Translations under genes and position numbers: made by a program
In this document: positions 18,119 to 27,611 of the stretch, piece by piece
Layout of the letters: each line of letters opens with the position of its first letter
How positions within the stretch are numbered: position 1 is the first letter of the stretch
NCBI GenBank assembly: GCA_003132025.1
Contig: PKWJ01000018.1
Location: 387,380-451,379 of the forward strand
Length of the DNA stretch: 64,000 bases
From: Gammaproteobacteria bacterium
Lineage (GTDB): Bacteria > Pseudomonadota > Gammaproteobacteria > Steroidobacterales > Steroidobacteraceae
Direction of reading: 5' to 3'
Notes under the pieces: generated by a model
Told to the model about the DNA's origin: nothing
What the model saw: the letters and a program-made list of their open reading frames with translations, nothing else
Databases searched by the model: none

Positions 18119-21047
18119 GAACGTTCTCCGGATCAATCATGTGCGGGCTGACGATCTCGACCTCCGTGGCCTCATTGTGGACCGGGGAGCTGGCGAGCAG
18201 CCGCTGCACGCGGCAATGCCGGCCGCCTTCGAGCAACGCCAGGCCGACCCAACCTTCAAGCTCTGTCGAAGGTGTCGAGGAAGTCACGTAACCCAGACTG
18301 ACGGTGCGCGCCTTGGCCGCAACCAGGTGCGCGCCGTTGCGCAGGCGCCGTTTGCGATTCACTGGCCGCACTCCCACCAGCTGCAATCGATCGGGCGCAT
18401 GCAGGCCCGCGCGCTGCGACAGCTCGCGGCCGATGAAGTCGGCCTGCGGCTTGAGCATGCGTCCAAAACCGAGATCGTCGGCGCTGGTGTTGCCATTCAT
18501 CTCGGCGCCGGTCACGTGGCCCTTCTCGATACGCAGCGTGTTGAGTGCATCAAGACCGTACGGCCTGATGCCGAACGGCCGGCCGGCCGCAAGCACAGCC
18601 AGCCACACCTGCAGCCCGTGGCGCGCCGGCACTGCCAGCTCATAGGCCAGCTCGCCGGAGAACGAGATGCGAAACACCCGCCCCGCGACTCCAGCGATCG
18701 TTGCGGCGCTGGCCGCCATGAACGGGAATGCCTGGCCCGACAGATCCAGATCCGCGACCAGCGCCGTCACGACCTCGCGTGAGCGCGGCCCGGCGATCGC
18801 GAACTGCGCCCACTGGTCCCCGACATCGCTCAGCAGTACATCAAATTGCGGGCACACCGCCTGCAGGTGAAACTCGATGTGCTCGAGCACCGCCGCCGCG
18901 TTGGCGGTGGTGGTGGTCACCAGGAAGTGCTGCTGCGCGAGCCTCGAGGTCGTACCGTCATCGAGCAGCATGCCATCCTCGCGCAGCATAATGCCGTAGC
19001 GCGAGCGTCCGACGGCCAGTGTCGAGAAGGTATTGGCGTAAATGAAATCCAGGAACTTCGCGGCATCCGGCCCCTGGACGTCGATCTTGCCCAGGGTCGA
19101 CACATCCGTGACGCCGACCGAAGTGCGCACCGCGCGTGCTTCGCGCAGCACCGGTTGCCAGCCGGATTGGCGCGAATAAACCAGCGGCCGCAACCACAGG
19201 CCGGTGGTCACGAAGCTTGCGCCGGCGGCTTCATGCCAGTCGTGCAACGGCAGGCGACGCTTGGGCTTGAGGTGCTGCCGCACTTCGCTGCCTGCCAGGG
19301 CGGCCAGCGGCACCGGCTGCGCATACGGACGGGCCTTCGGTTGCCCGACCTCCGCCAGCGGCAACCCGCGCGCCTGCGCCAGCACCGCGCTGCCGACCAG
19401 ACCGCCAATGCGGCCCTGGTCGGTGGCCATCCCATGGGTCGTGTAGCGCTTCATGTGCTCGACGTGCTCGTAGCCCTCGAGTTGGGCGAGCCGTACGTCC
19501 GCGGCGGTCACGTCGTTCTGCAGATCGACGAATGCCTTGCCGCGAGCCTGCACTTCCCACAGGGCACCGATCGGTGTCGCTTCCGCGTCGGGCGGCAGCG
19601 CAAGCTCCAGCCCGGCCGCGAGGCTCGCATGACCGAGTTCCGCGCCGATGACGCGCGCCGCCGCCTCGCCATTGCGGGCAGCGGCCGCAAGCCCGAACAC
19701 GCCGCGCGCAGCGCCCGCTACCCGGCCGGCCGCCGGCGCAAGTTCCGGCGTGAAAGCCGCGATTGCATCCTGCCATTTGAGTGCGGCCCCGAGTTGGCTG
19801 GCGAGTGCCGTCGCCGGGCAATAGCCGCCAGAGATCAGCAGGCTATCGGCTTCGAACTCGCGCCGCTGGCTGCCATCCCGGTTCGCGACCCTGACGCCGC
19901 CCACCGCGCCGCGTCCGATGACCGCCTCCACCACCACGCCCTCATGCACTTCGATGCCCAGCACCCGGGCGCGCTCGGCCGCCAGCGACCCGCTGCGCAC
20001 GTCGATCACGCCTACGCGTTCGATACCTGCGCCGGCTAACGCAAACACGCTCTCATACGCCTGGTCGGTGTTGAGGAAAAACGCCGGCTGGCGGCCGACC
20101 GCGACCCCGTAACGGCGCAGGTAACCGAGCGCTGCCCCGGCCAGCATCACGCCTGGCAGGTCGTTGCCGGGGAAGGCGATCAGCCGCTCGATCGCCCCGG
20201 TGGCGAATATCACGCGCCGGGCGCGGATGATGCGCAGCCGCTCGCGTAGCCGACCGAGATTGGCCGCGTCAGCGCCTGCCAGCGTCTCCAGAGCAGCGAA
20301 CACACCATGGCCGTAGGCCCCGAGCACCGTGGTGCGCGCCAGGCAGTGCACGCGCGGCAGGCCCGCGAGCGCGTCGCACGTGGTCTCGCGCCATTCGGCC
20401 CAGCGCGCATCGAGCAGCGCGCCGCCACCCAGCACCGTGTCCTGTTCCGCCAGCACCACGCGCAGGCCGCTCGCGCCCAGCCGATGCGCGGCGGTGAGGC
20501 CGGCGACCCCGGCACCGACCACGAGCACATCGGCATGATCGTGCACTGTCTCGGCCAGCGCCGCGTGCTCGCCCACGATCGCGTCGAGCCGGCCGAGTCC
20601 CGCGGCGTGGCGGATCAGCGGCTCGTATAGCGGCTCCCAAGCCCAGCCCGGCGCCATAAAGGTCTTGTAATAAAAGCCCGCGGGAATGAACCGCGCGATG
20701 CGATCGTTGAGCGCCATCACATCGAATCCGAGCGACGGCCAGCGGTTCTGGCTCTCGGCCACCAGGTCCTGGTACAGCGCAAGCGTCGTGGCGAGATGGT
20801 TCGGCTCGCGGCCGCCGGCACCGATCACATCGACCAATGCACACGGCTCTTCCGGTCCGGCCGTCACGATGCCGCGCGGCCGATGGTACTTGAAGCTGCG
20901 CCCGACCAGGCGCCTGCCGTTGGCGAGCAGCGCCGATGCCAGCGTATCGCCCGCCACGCCCTGCATGCGCTGCCCGTCGAAGCGAAAGCCGAGCGGCCGC
21001 GCAGCGTCGGTGAGCAGCCCCTCGGCGATACGAGCAGGCCCCTGCAT
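18105..21047 (-). CDS. soxA: Sarcosine oxidase alpha subunit (SoxA)
   Basis: 980 aa from the ATG at 21047, which shares one base with the soxD stop (TGATG); the longer frame to 21173 is only overlap with soxD. The N-terminus (GFRFDGQRMQGVAGDTLASALLANG) is the ferredoxin-like domain seen in SoxA, followed by a NAD-binding domain with DVLVVGAGVAGLTAAHRLG. The C-terminal half is a GcvT/THF-binding aminomethyltransferase domain. The heterotetramer oxidises sarcosine to glycine and passes the methyl carbon to THF with H2O2 formation. All domains and the usual length (about 970-1000 aa) are present. Confidence 0.94.
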   Translation of the reverse strand: MQGPARIAEGLLTDAARPLGFRFDGQRMQGVAGDTLASALLANGRRLVGRSFKYHRPRGIVTAGPEEPCALVDVIGAGGREPNHLATTLALYQDLVAESQNRWPSLGFDVMALNDRIARFIPAGFYYKTFMAPGWAWEPLYEPLIRHAAGLGRLDAIVGEHAALAETVHDHADVLVVGAGVAGLTAAHRLGASGLRVVLAEQDTVLGGGALLDARWAEWRETTCDALAGLPRVHCLARTTVLGAYGHGVFAALETLAGADAANLGRLRERLRIIRARRVIFATGAIERLIAFPGNDLPGVMLAGAALGYLRRYGVAVGRQPAFFLNTDQAYESVFALAGAGIERVGVIDVRSGSLAAERARVLGIEVHEGVVVEAVIGRGAVGGVRVANRDGSQRREFEADSLLISGGYCPATALASQLGAALKWQDAIAAFTPELAPAAGRVAGAARGVFGLAAAARNGEAAARVIGAELGHASLAAGLELALPPDAEATPIGALWEVQARGKAFVDLQNDVTAADVRLAQLEGYEHVEHMKRYTTHGMATDQGRIGGLVGSAVLAQARGLPLAEVGQPKARPYAQPVPLAALAGSEVRQHLKPKRRLPLHDWHEAAGASFVTTGLWLRPLVYSRQSGWQPVLREARAVRTSVGVTDVSTLGKIDVQGPDAAKFLDFIYANTFSTLAVGRSRYGIMLREDGMLLDDGTTSRLAQQHFLVTTTTANAAAVLEHIEFHLQAVCPQFDVLLSDVGDQWAQFAIAGPRSREVVTALVADLDLSGQAFPFMAASAATIAGVAGRVFRISFSGELAYELAVPARHGLQVWLAVLAAGRPFGIRPYGLDALNTLRIEKGHVTGAEMNGNTSADDLGFGRMLKPQADFIGRELSQRAGLHAPDRLQLVGVRPVNRKRRLRNGAHLVAAKARTVSLGYVTSSTPSTELEGWVGLALLEGGRHCRVQRLLASSPVHNEATEVEIVSPHMIDPENVRVRA

Positions 21048-21331
21048 CAGCGCCCCGGTTCCCGCGGCAGCGATGCCTGATCCTCGGCGTTGCCGACCCA
21101 GCGGATCTCGTGCGTCAGTGTGTGGCGCACCAGTTTCAGCAGCCGGCGGCAGCCACCCACGTGCAGCCACCACTCCAGGTGCCAGCCGCGCGGATTTTTG
21201 CGCTCATAGACATAGGCGCTGAATGCCTCCAGCCCGGCATCAGCCGCCGGGCGGGACTGGCTGGCGTCGCCGCGGTAGCGAAACTCGGTTTCGTCGCGCT
21301 CGCCACACCACGGACATCTGATTCGCAGCAT
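21047..21331 (-). CDS. soxD: Sarcosine oxidase delta subunit (SoxD)
   Basis: 94 aa, the normal size. It has the zinc-binding pattern CPWCGERDETEF at the N-terminus and WWLHVGGCRRLLKLVRHTLTHEI in the second half, giving Cys6, Cys9, His near 57 and Cys near 60 as ligands. It lies 12 nt downstream of soxB and shares a base with soxA. The delta subunit anchors SoxB and SoxA in the cytoplasmic sarcosine oxidase complex. Confidence 0.94.
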   Translation of the reverse strand: MLRIRCPWCGERDETEFRYRGDASQSRPAADAGLEAFSAYVYERKNPRGWHLEWWLHVGGCRRLLKLVRHTLTHEIRWVGNAEDQASLPREPGR

Positions 21332-21343
21332 CGGACGACGTGA

Positions 21344-22651
21344 TCAGTGCGCGTACGGAAACGGCCCGGCGCCGCGCTCGTCCAGCGTGCGGCCGGCCGC
21401 GAAGCGGCCCAGGTCCAGGTGCGCCGCCAACGGATGGGCCGCGTCACGCGCAATCAGGTGCGCGGTGCACATGCCGCCGGCCGGAATGGCCTTGAAGCCA
21501 CCGTAACACCAGCCGCCGTTGAGGATCAGCCCGTCGATCGGCGTCTTCGAAATAATAGGCGAGCCGTCCATGCTCATGTCCATGACGCCGCCCCATTGCC
21601 GCAGCACCTTCACCCGCGCCAGCCCCGGCATCAGCGTCACCGCCTCCATCGCCACTTCTTCGGCGACCGGCAGCGTACCGCGCTGAGCGTAGGTGTTATA
21701 GCCGTCGATCGCGCCGCCGAACACCAGGCCGCCCTTGTCCGACTGGCTGATGTAGAAATGTCCGGCGCCGTAGGTGACCACCACGTCGAGCACCGGCTTG
21801 ATGGCTTCGCTGACGAACGCCTGCAGCACGTGGGTCTCGATCGGCAGCGTCAGTCCAGCCATTGCGGCGAGTTGCGAGGAATGACCGGCCACCGCAAGGC
21901 AGATCGTATCGGCCTCGATCAGCCCGCGCGTGGTGTCGACGCCGGTCACGCGCCGTGCGTCGCGTCGCATGCCGGTGACTTCGCAGTGTTCGATAATGTC
22001 CACGCCGGCCTGCGATGCCGCGCGCGCATAGCCCCACGCCACCGCGTCGTGGCGCACGGTGCCGCCGCGCGGCTGCAGGAAGCCGCCGAGCACCGGGTAG
22101 CGGCCGTTATCCAGGTCGACCAGCGGCACCATCCCCTTCACGGCCTCGCGGCTCAGCCGCACCGCGCCCACGCCGAGCAGCCGCATCAGGTTGGCGCGCC
22201 GGGTAAACAGGTCGCGCTGAGCTTCGGTGTGGAACAGGTTGAGCGTGCCGCGCTGGCTGACCATGGCGTTGAAATTCAGCCGGCGCTCGAGCCCTTCCCA
22301 CAGCTGCAGCGAGTAGTCGTAGAAGCGGATATTGTCCGGCAGGAAATAGTTCGAGCGGATGATGGTGGTATTGCGGCCGACGTTACCCAGTCCGATCGGA
22401 CCCTTCTCCAGCACCGCCACATCGCGGATGCCGTACTCGCTGGCGAGGTAATAAGCGGTCGCCAGTCCGTGTCCACCACCGCCGACGATCACCACCCGGT
22501 AGCGCGGGCGCGGCGTCGCCTTGGCCCAGGCGCGCCGCCAGCCGCGCTGGCCCGCCAGACCTTCGGTCAGCAGCCGCCAGCCCGAATAGCGGCCGCTGGA
22601 TTCACCATCGGCGCGCGCGGGCACCGGCTCAGGGTTAGGCACGGCAGTCAT
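21344..22651 (-). CDS. soxB: Sarcosine oxidase beta subunit (SoxB)
   Basis: 435 aa. An N-terminal extension of about 50 residues leads into the FAD-binding VVIVGGGGHGLATAYYLA. RNTTIIRSNYF and GGTVRHDAVAWGYARAA follow; the latter contains the His that carries covalent FMN in SoxB proteins. The C-terminal NGGWCYGGFKAIPAGG stretch is also characteristic. It is the first gene of the minus-strand operon soxB-D-A-G, dimethylglycine dehydrogenase, ABC importer. It starts 116 nt from the divergent quaternary-amine ABC operon, so one intergenic region probably controls both. Confidence 0.94.
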   Translation of the reverse strand: MTAVPNPEPVPARADGESSGRYSGWRLLTEGLAGQRGWRRAWAKATPRPRYRVVIVGGGGHGLATAYYLASEYGIRDVAVLEKGPIGLGNVGRNTTIIRSNYFLPDNIRFYDYSLQLWEGLERRLNFNAMVSQRGTLNLFHTEAQRDLFTRRANLMRLLGVGAVRLSREAVKGMVPLVDLDNGRYPVLGGFLQPRGGTVRHDAVAWGYARAASQAGVDIIEHCEVTGMRRDARRVTGVDTTRGLIEADTICLAVAGHSSQLAAMAGLTLPIETHVLQAFVSEAIKPVLDVVVTYGAGHFYISQSDKGGLVFGGAIDGYNTYAQRGTLPVAEEVAMEAVTLMPGLARVKVLRQWGGVMDMSMDGSPIISKTPIDGLILNGGWCYGGFKAIPAGGMCTAHLIARDAAHPLAAHLDLGRFAAGRTLDERGAGPFPYAH

Positions 22652-22767
22652 CTTCGCTGGCCATCATAAAGCGCTGGCGCGGCCATGAGTGCATTTTGCG
22701 CGATCAATGGCGCTCTTGACGCGCACCACGACAACCGACACCGTGGCGGTCGGCATGGAGGTGGCCG

Positions 22768-23679
22768 ATGGCCAACATTCTTAAGTCGCTGTGTGTGGCC
22801 GCGGTGCTGGCGCTCGGCGCGTCGCCGCAGTTGCAGGCGGCGGTGATCGTGTCTTCGAAGCTGTCGAGCGAGTCGGCCATGATCGGCCACATGATCCGCC
22901 TGCTGCTGAATGCGGATGGGATCGCAACGATTGATCGCATGACGCTCGGCGCGACTCCGGTCGTGCGCAAAGCGCTGCTGTCCGGCGAGATCGACATCTA
23001 CGTCGAGTACACCGGCAACGCCGGTTTCTTTTTCAATGTCGCATCCGATCCCGCCTGGAAGGATCTGCAGCAGGGTTATCAGCTCGGTTCGCGGCTCGAT
23101 TACGCCGCCAACCACATCGTGTGGCTCACGCCCGCCAATGCCAGCAACTCCTGGGCGCTGGCGGTGCGCCGCGACGTCGCCCGTGCCAATAACCTGAAGA
23201 CAATGAGTGATTTCGGCCGCTGGGTGGCCGGCGGCGGCAAGGTGGTGCTGGCCTGTTCGGCCGAGTTCGCCAATGCCGGTACGCTGCGCTCACTCGAGAA
23301 GACTTATGGCTTTACGATGCGATCCGCGCAGCTGATCGTGCTCGCCGGCGGGGAGACCTCGGCGACCATCGGCGCGGCGGCCGCGCGCACCAACGGCACC
23401 AATACCGCCATGGTGTACGGCACCGACGGCGGCATCGATGCGGCGAACCTGCAGGTCATGGAGGATGATCGCCACGACCAGCCGATCTATGCGCCGGTGC
23501 CGATCATCCGCGAGTCGGTGCTGGCGGCAAACCCGCAGATTGCGCAGCTGGTCAAGCCGCTGATGCAGAGCTTCACGCGCGAGACGCTGCAGCGCCTGAA
23601 TGAGCGGGTGCAGATCGACGGCGAATCGGCGCAGTCGGTGGCCGAAGACTATCTGCGCACGCGCGGCCTGCTGAAATGA
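22768..23679 (+). CDS. Quaternary-amine/betaine ABC transporter substrate-binding protein (OsmF/OpuCC-like)
   Basis: 303 aa. The ATG has an excellent GGAGGT 5 nt upstream. A signal peptide covers about residues 1-25. The mature part has the OpuAC-type segments VIVSSKLSSESAMIGHMI and EIDIYVEYTGN, typical of glycine betaine/choline binding proteins of the OsmF (YehZ) class. It heads a four-gene operon binding protein - permease - ATPase - permease with overlapping ends, the same order as the Yeh/Osm system. It is divergent from soxB. Confidence 0.91.
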   Translation: MANILKSLCVAAVLALGASPQLQAAVIVSSKLSSESAMIGHMIRLLLNADGIATIDRMTLGATPVVRKALLSGEIDIYVEYTGNAGFFFNVASDPAWKDLQQGYQLGSRLDYAANHIVWLTPANASNSWALAVRRDVARANNLKTMSDFGRWVAGGGKVVLACSAEFANAGTLRSLEKTYGFTMRSAQLIVLAGGETSATIGAAAARTNGTNTAMVYGTDGGIDAANLQVMEDDRHDQPIYAPVPIIRESVLAANPQIAQLVKPLMQSFTRETLQRLNERVQIDGESAQSVAEDYLRTRGLLK

Positions 23680-24830
23680 CGCAGCATCGGATCGATCCGC
23701 TCGGTGCGCTGGTCACGGCCGTGGGCGCCGCGGCGCTGCTGTGGCTGCCGTTCGTGGTGCTGAAGCCGAACCGCATCCTGCCGGGCGATGCGCGCAGTCT
23801 GATCGCGGTGCTGCCGCCATCCACAACGATCGCCTGTCTGGCGTGCCTGATCCTGGTGGCGCTGGCGGCACTGGCCATGTCCAAGCCCCCGGTGCGGCTG
23901 GCCGCGGCCCTGCTCGGCGTGATCGTGGTGGCAGCGGCGATCTCTACGGCGGGCGATGTGCTGACACCGCCCGGCAACCGGGTGGTGCGCGTTGCGCCCG
24001 GCTCGGGTTTCTGGGTGCTGCTGGTGGCGGTCGGCCTGATGGCTACCGACGCCATCACACGCCTGCGGCCGCGGCCCGCCGCACGGGTACTGATGCTGGC
24101 GCTGTTCGCCGCGGTGACTTTGTTCGCACTCGCGCACGGCACCTTCGACCATCTGTCGGTGATGCGCGAATACGCGGTCAACGCCGGTCGCTTCGCGCAC
24201 GAGGTGCGCCAGCACGTGTGGCTGGCGCTTGGCTCGCTGGGCACCGCGGTCATCGTGGCGCTGCCGCTGGGCATCCTGTGCCACCGCGTACCACGGCTGC
24301 GCGGCGGCGTTCTGGGCACGCTCAACGTGATCCAGACGATCCCTGCGATCGCGCTGTTCGGTATCCTGATGGCGCCGCTCGGAGCCCTGGCAGCGGCCGT
24401 GCCGCTGGCAGCGCAGCTCGGAATCCGCGGCATCGGCGCCGCACCCGCGGTCGTGGCGCTGTTCCTGTATTCGCTGCTGCCGGTGGTGGCCAATACGGTC
24501 GCCGGCCTCAAACGGGTGTCGCCCGCCGCCGTGGAAGCCGCACGCGGCATGGGCATGACCAGCTGGCAGGTCCTGACTGGAGTCGAACTGTCGCTGGCGC
24601 TGCCGACGATCCTCACCGGTATCCGTATCGTGCTGGTGCAGAACATCGGCCTCGTGACTGTCGCCGCGCTGATCGGCGGCGGTGGCCTCGGCGTGTTCGT
24701 GTTTCAGGGCATCGGCCAGACGGCGATCGACCTGGTGCTGCTCGGAGCGATTCCCACGGTGGCGCTGGCCTTCTCGGCCGCGGTGCTGCTGGATGCGGTG
24801 GTGGAAACGATGAATCGGGCGCGGCAATGA
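23676..24830 (+). CDS. Quaternary-amine ABC transporter permease (YehY/OsmY-like)
   Basis: 384 aa with an N-terminal half of several extra membrane segments and a C-terminal permease domain of the OpuB/YehY type. The EAA-like loop is AVEAARGMGMTSWQVLTGVELSLALPTILTGIRI, followed by QNIGLVTVAALIGGGGLG, a family hallmark. It overlaps the binding-protein stop by 4 nt (ATGA) and the ATPase start by 4 nt. Predicted to form the membrane channel with the smaller permease at 25762. Confidence 0.9.
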   Translation: MTQHRIDPLGALVTAVGAAALLWLPFVVLKPNRILPGDARSLIAVLPPSTTIACLACLILVALAALAMSKPPVRLAAALLGVIVVAAAISTAGDVLTPPGNRVVRVAPGSGFWVLLVAVGLMATDAITRLRPRPAARVLMLALFAAVTLFALAHGTFDHLSVMREYAVNAGRFAHEVRQHVWLALGSLGTAVIVALPLGILCHRVPRLRGGVLGTLNVIQTIPAIALFGILMAPLGALAAAVPLAAQLGIRGIGAAPAVVALFLYSLLPVVANTVAGLKRVSPAAVEAARGMGMTSWQVLTGVELSLALPTILTGIRIVLVQNIGLVTVAALIGGGGLGVFVFQGIGQTAIDLVLLGAIPTVALAFSAAVLLDAVVETMNRARQ

Positions 24831-25762
24831 TTACCGTCGACAAGCTCAGCAAGCGCTACGGCACCACCACGGTGGTCGATCAGGCCTCGATGGTGATCGA
24901 ACGCAACTCCATCACGGTGATCGTAGGCACTTCCGGCTCCGGCAAGTCGACGCTGCTGCGCATGATCAATCGCCTGGTGGAGCCGAGCAGCGGCCGGGTG
25001 CTGATCGACGGCAACGACACCGCGCGCGAACCCGCCCATCTGCTGCGGCGCCGGATCGGCTATGCGATCCAGGGCCACGGGCTGTTCCCACACCGCACCG
25101 TGGCCGAAAACATCGCCACCGTGCCGCGCCTGCTCGGCTGGGATCAGGCCCGGGTGCGCGCCCGGGTCGACGAACTGCTGGGCGTGTTCCAGCTCGATCC
25201 GGCGGAATTTGCCGGAAAATTTCCACATCAGCTATCCGGGGGGCAGCAGCAACGCGTCGGCGTGGCGCGAGCGCTGGCCGCCGAACCGGCGGTGCTGCTG
25301 ATGGACGAACCGTTCGGAGCGCTCGACCCGATCATCCGCGCCAAGGCGCAGGACGATCTGCTCGACATCCAGCGACGTTTCGCGACCACGATCGTGCTGG
25401 TGACGCACGATATGGATGAAGCGTTCCGCCTCGGCAGTCGCGTCGCGGTGATGAGCCAGGGCCGGGTACTGCAGTACGACCGCCCGGCGGCGCTGCTCAC
25501 GCGCCCGGCGGACCCGTTCGTGTCGCGCATGACCGGCAGCGCCGATCGCGCCATGAAGCTGCTGTCGCTGACCACGGCAGGTGAAGTGGCGGTGCCGGGA
25601 AGCTCCAACGGCCCGACAGTGGCGGCATCCGCCTCGCTGCGCGACGCGCTGTCGGAACTGGTGTGGCGCGGCGCCGAATCCGCCGCCGTGGTCGACGCCA
25701 ACGGCATGCCGTGCGGGTGCCTGACGGTGGCCGCGATTCTTGCGCACGGACGGCCGGGTTGA
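24827..25762 (+). CDS. Quaternary-amine ABC transporter ATP-binding protein (OpuA/OsmV/YehX-like)
   Basis: 311 aa starting at the ATG at 24827 that overlaps the permease stop (ATGA). Walker A GTSGSGKST (about 34-42), signature LSGGQQQR, Walker B VLLMDEPFGALD and THDMDEAF are intact. The C-terminal 60 residues resemble a single CBS half (ASLRDALSELVWRGAESAAVVDANG), the regulatory element in OpuA-type ATPases that sense ionic strength. The ATPase powers the four-gene importer. Confidence 0.91.
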   Translation: MITVDKLSKRYGTTTVVDQASMVIERNSITVIVGTSGSGKSTLLRMINRLVEPSSGRVLIDGNDTAREPAHLLRRRIGYAIQGHGLFPHRTVAENIATVPRLLGWDQARVRARVDELLGVFQLDPAEFAGKFPHQLSGGQQQRVGVARALAAEPAVLLMDEPFGALDPIIRAKAQDDLLDIQRRFATTIVLVTHDMDEAFRLGSRVAVMSQGRVLQYDRPAALLTRPADPFVSRMTGSADRAMKLLSLTTAGEVAVPGSSNGPTVAASASLRDALSELVWRGAESAAVVDANGMPCGCLTVAAILAHGRPG

Positions 25763-26502
25763 TGCCGGGCAGCGCTGCGCTGCTGCGCCTGGCGGCGCTG
25801 GCGCTGCTGGTGGCATTCCTGCTGACACCGTACAGCTTCGCCCCGTTGTTCGAACCGCTGACGCAGTACGGAGCGCCGGCGATCTACGATCAGGGCAATC
25901 TGCTGACACTGGCGCTGGCGCAGATCGGGACCGTGCTGTGCGCAACGGCGGCCAGTACGCTGGTGGCCGTCGGTCTCGGCATCGCGGTGACGCGCCCCAG
26001 CGGCGCGCAGTTCCTGCCCCTGTCGCGCACGCTGGTCAATATCGGACAGACCTTCCCGCCGGTGGCGGTGCTGGCGATCGCGGTGCCACTGGTTGGGTTT
26101 GGCCTGAAGCCAACCCTGATCGCACTGTTCTGTTACGGCCTGCTGCCGATCTTCGAGAACACCATCGGCGGACTGCGCGCCTGTCCGCCGGCGGTGCTGG
26201 AGGCCGCCAGCGGCATGGGGATGAGCCCCGGCCAGCGCCTGCTTTCGATTGAGCTCCCGCTTGCTATGCCGTTGATTCTAGAGGGAATTAGAATTTCACT
26301 GGTCATCAACGTGGGTACCGCTGCGATCGGCTCCACGGTTGGCGCCAAGGGCCTGGGCGAGGTAATCATCGCCGGACTTCTGTCAAATAACGCCGCGTTC
26401 ATTTTGCAGGGCGGCCTGCTGACCGGACTGATCGCGATCCTGCTTTATGACACGATGGTAGCGGTCGAACGTCGTCTGTTCGGCAACGTGCGCATCGAAT
26501 AA
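25762..26502 (+). CDS. Quaternary-amine ABC transporter permease, short form (YehW/OsmW-like)
   Basis: 246 aa from the ATG at 25762, which shares its A with the ATPase stop (TGATG). It has five to six membrane helices and the loop AVLEAASGMGMSPGQRLLSIELPLAMPLILEGIRI, with NVGTAAIGSTVGAKGLGEVI after it, as in OpuB-type permeases. It completes the binding protein - permease - ATPase - permease importer. The region from 26260 on is slightly AT-richer than the rest of the operon. Confidence 0.9.
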   Translation: MPGSAALLRLAALALLVAFLLTPYSFAPLFEPLTQYGAPAIYDQGNLLTLALAQIGTVLCATAASTLVAVGLGIAVTRPSGAQFLPLSRTLVNIGQTFPPVAVLAIAVPLVGFGLKPTLIALFCYGLLPIFENTIGGLRACPPAVLEAASGMGMSPGQRLLSIELPLAMPLILEGIRISLVINVGTAAIGSTVGAKGLGEVIIAGLLSNNAAFILQGGLLTGLIAILLYDTMVAVERRLFGNVRIE

Positions 26503-26562
26503 TCAAATAGTCCTAGCCAATTCCTGCATCACGTTATGCGATCCATTCGACGGCGCCGCTTG

Positions 26563-26585
26563 ACGTTTACGCTTACAATAAACGT
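26563..26585. promoter_or_regulatory. Inverted repeat and -10-like box upstream of the desaturase gene
   Basis: Seven-base arms ACGTTTA and TAAACGT are separated by 9 bases and form a perfect inverted repeat. A TACAAT hexamer (26574-26579) lies inside it and would be a -10 element, though no good -35 is seen. This looks like an operator for a dimeric repressor about 30 nt before the desaturase ATG. The regulator is unknown. Confidence 0.42.
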
Positions 26586-26614
26586 AAGAAGTTTCCGACA
26601 TTGGCTGGCGGTCC

Positions 26615-27595
26615 ATGGCTGTACCGACCTTCGAGCTGGATGCGAGCGGCGCAGGTATAACGCGCGGCGAGCGGCGGCCCATGGTCGAAATTCCGACGCT
26701 GCTGGTCATCGTTGCCGCCTATGGCGGCTGGCTGGCGATCACCCTTGCCTATCGGCATTGGCCGCTGGCGCTGGTGGCACCGATCGCGGTGCTGCTGATC
26801 ACGCTACACAGTTCGCTGCAGCACGAGATCGTGCACGGTCACCCGACCCGCTGGCATCGCATCAACTGGATACTCGGCATGGTGCCACTGTCCTTGTGGT
26901 TGCCGTTCGAGCGCTACCGGCAGACTCACCTGGCGCACCACATCGACCGGCGGCTCACCGACCCGCTCGATGATCCGGAATCCTTCTATTGGACACCGGA
27001 TCAGTGGTCCGAACTCAGCCCCATCACGCGTGCGCTGCTGCACGCCCAGCAGACACTCGCCGGGCGGATCCTGATCGGCCCATTCTGGAGCATCGGCCGA
27101 TTCATGCGCTTCGAATGGCACGCGGTGCGGCGTAACGAGCACGCGGCGCGCACCGTCTGGCTCAAACACCTGCTGTGGTGTGTGCCAGTGATCGTATGGG
27201 TGAAGCTGGTGTGCGGTATTCCGCTGTCGCTCTATTTCTTGGTGATGGTGATGCCGGCACATTCCATCCAGCTGATCCGCTCCTTTGCCGAGCATCGGGC
27301 GCGCCTGGAGACACGGCAGCGCATCGCGATCGTCGAAGGTTCGTGGTTCTTAGGCCCGCTGTTCCTGTTCAACAATCTGCACTCGCTGCATCACGAGGCG
27401 CCGAAGATCCCCTGGTATCAGTACAACGCGCGCTACCGCGAGGTGCGCGACCGCCTGATCGCGGAAAACGGCGGCTTGGTGTACTGGACCTATTTCGATG
27501 TGGCGCGCCGCTTCCTGTTTCGCCGGCACGACGCGCCGCTGCATCCGCTGCCGAAGGGCCGCGTACCCGCCCGCCGCTCCGCCGCCTTGAGCTGA
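26615..27595 (+). CDS. Membrane fatty acid desaturase-family protein
   Basis: 326 aa with membrane segments near 28-70, 175-215 and 245-260. Three His boxes of the desaturase/hydroxylase superfamily are present: HEIVH (about 70), HLAHH (about 109) and HSLHH (about 262), which bind a di-iron site. Such enzymes hydroxylate or desaturate lipids or small amines in the membrane. It stands alone on the plus strand between the betaine importer and a minus-strand binding protein, with an operator-like palindrome upstream. A role in betaine-linked lipid or osmolyte modification is only suggested by position. Confidence 0.84.
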   Translation: MAVPTFELDASGAGITRGERRPMVEIPTLLVIVAAYGGWLAITLAYRHWPLALVAPIAVLLITLHSSLQHEIVHGHPTRWHRINWILGMVPLSLWLPFERYRQTHLAHHIDRRLTDPLDDPESFYWTPDQWSELSPITRALLHAQQTLAGRILIGPFWSIGRFMRFEWHAVRRNEHAARTVWLKHLLWCVPVIVWVKLVCGIPLSLYFLVMVMPAHSIQLIRSFAEHRARLETRQRIAIVEGSWFLGPLFLFNNLHSLHHEAPKIPWYQYNARYREVRDRLIAENGGLVYWTYFDVARRFLFRRHDAPLHPLPKGRVPARRSAALS

Positions 27596-27611
27596 TCTTC
27601 GCTGCCGGCTG

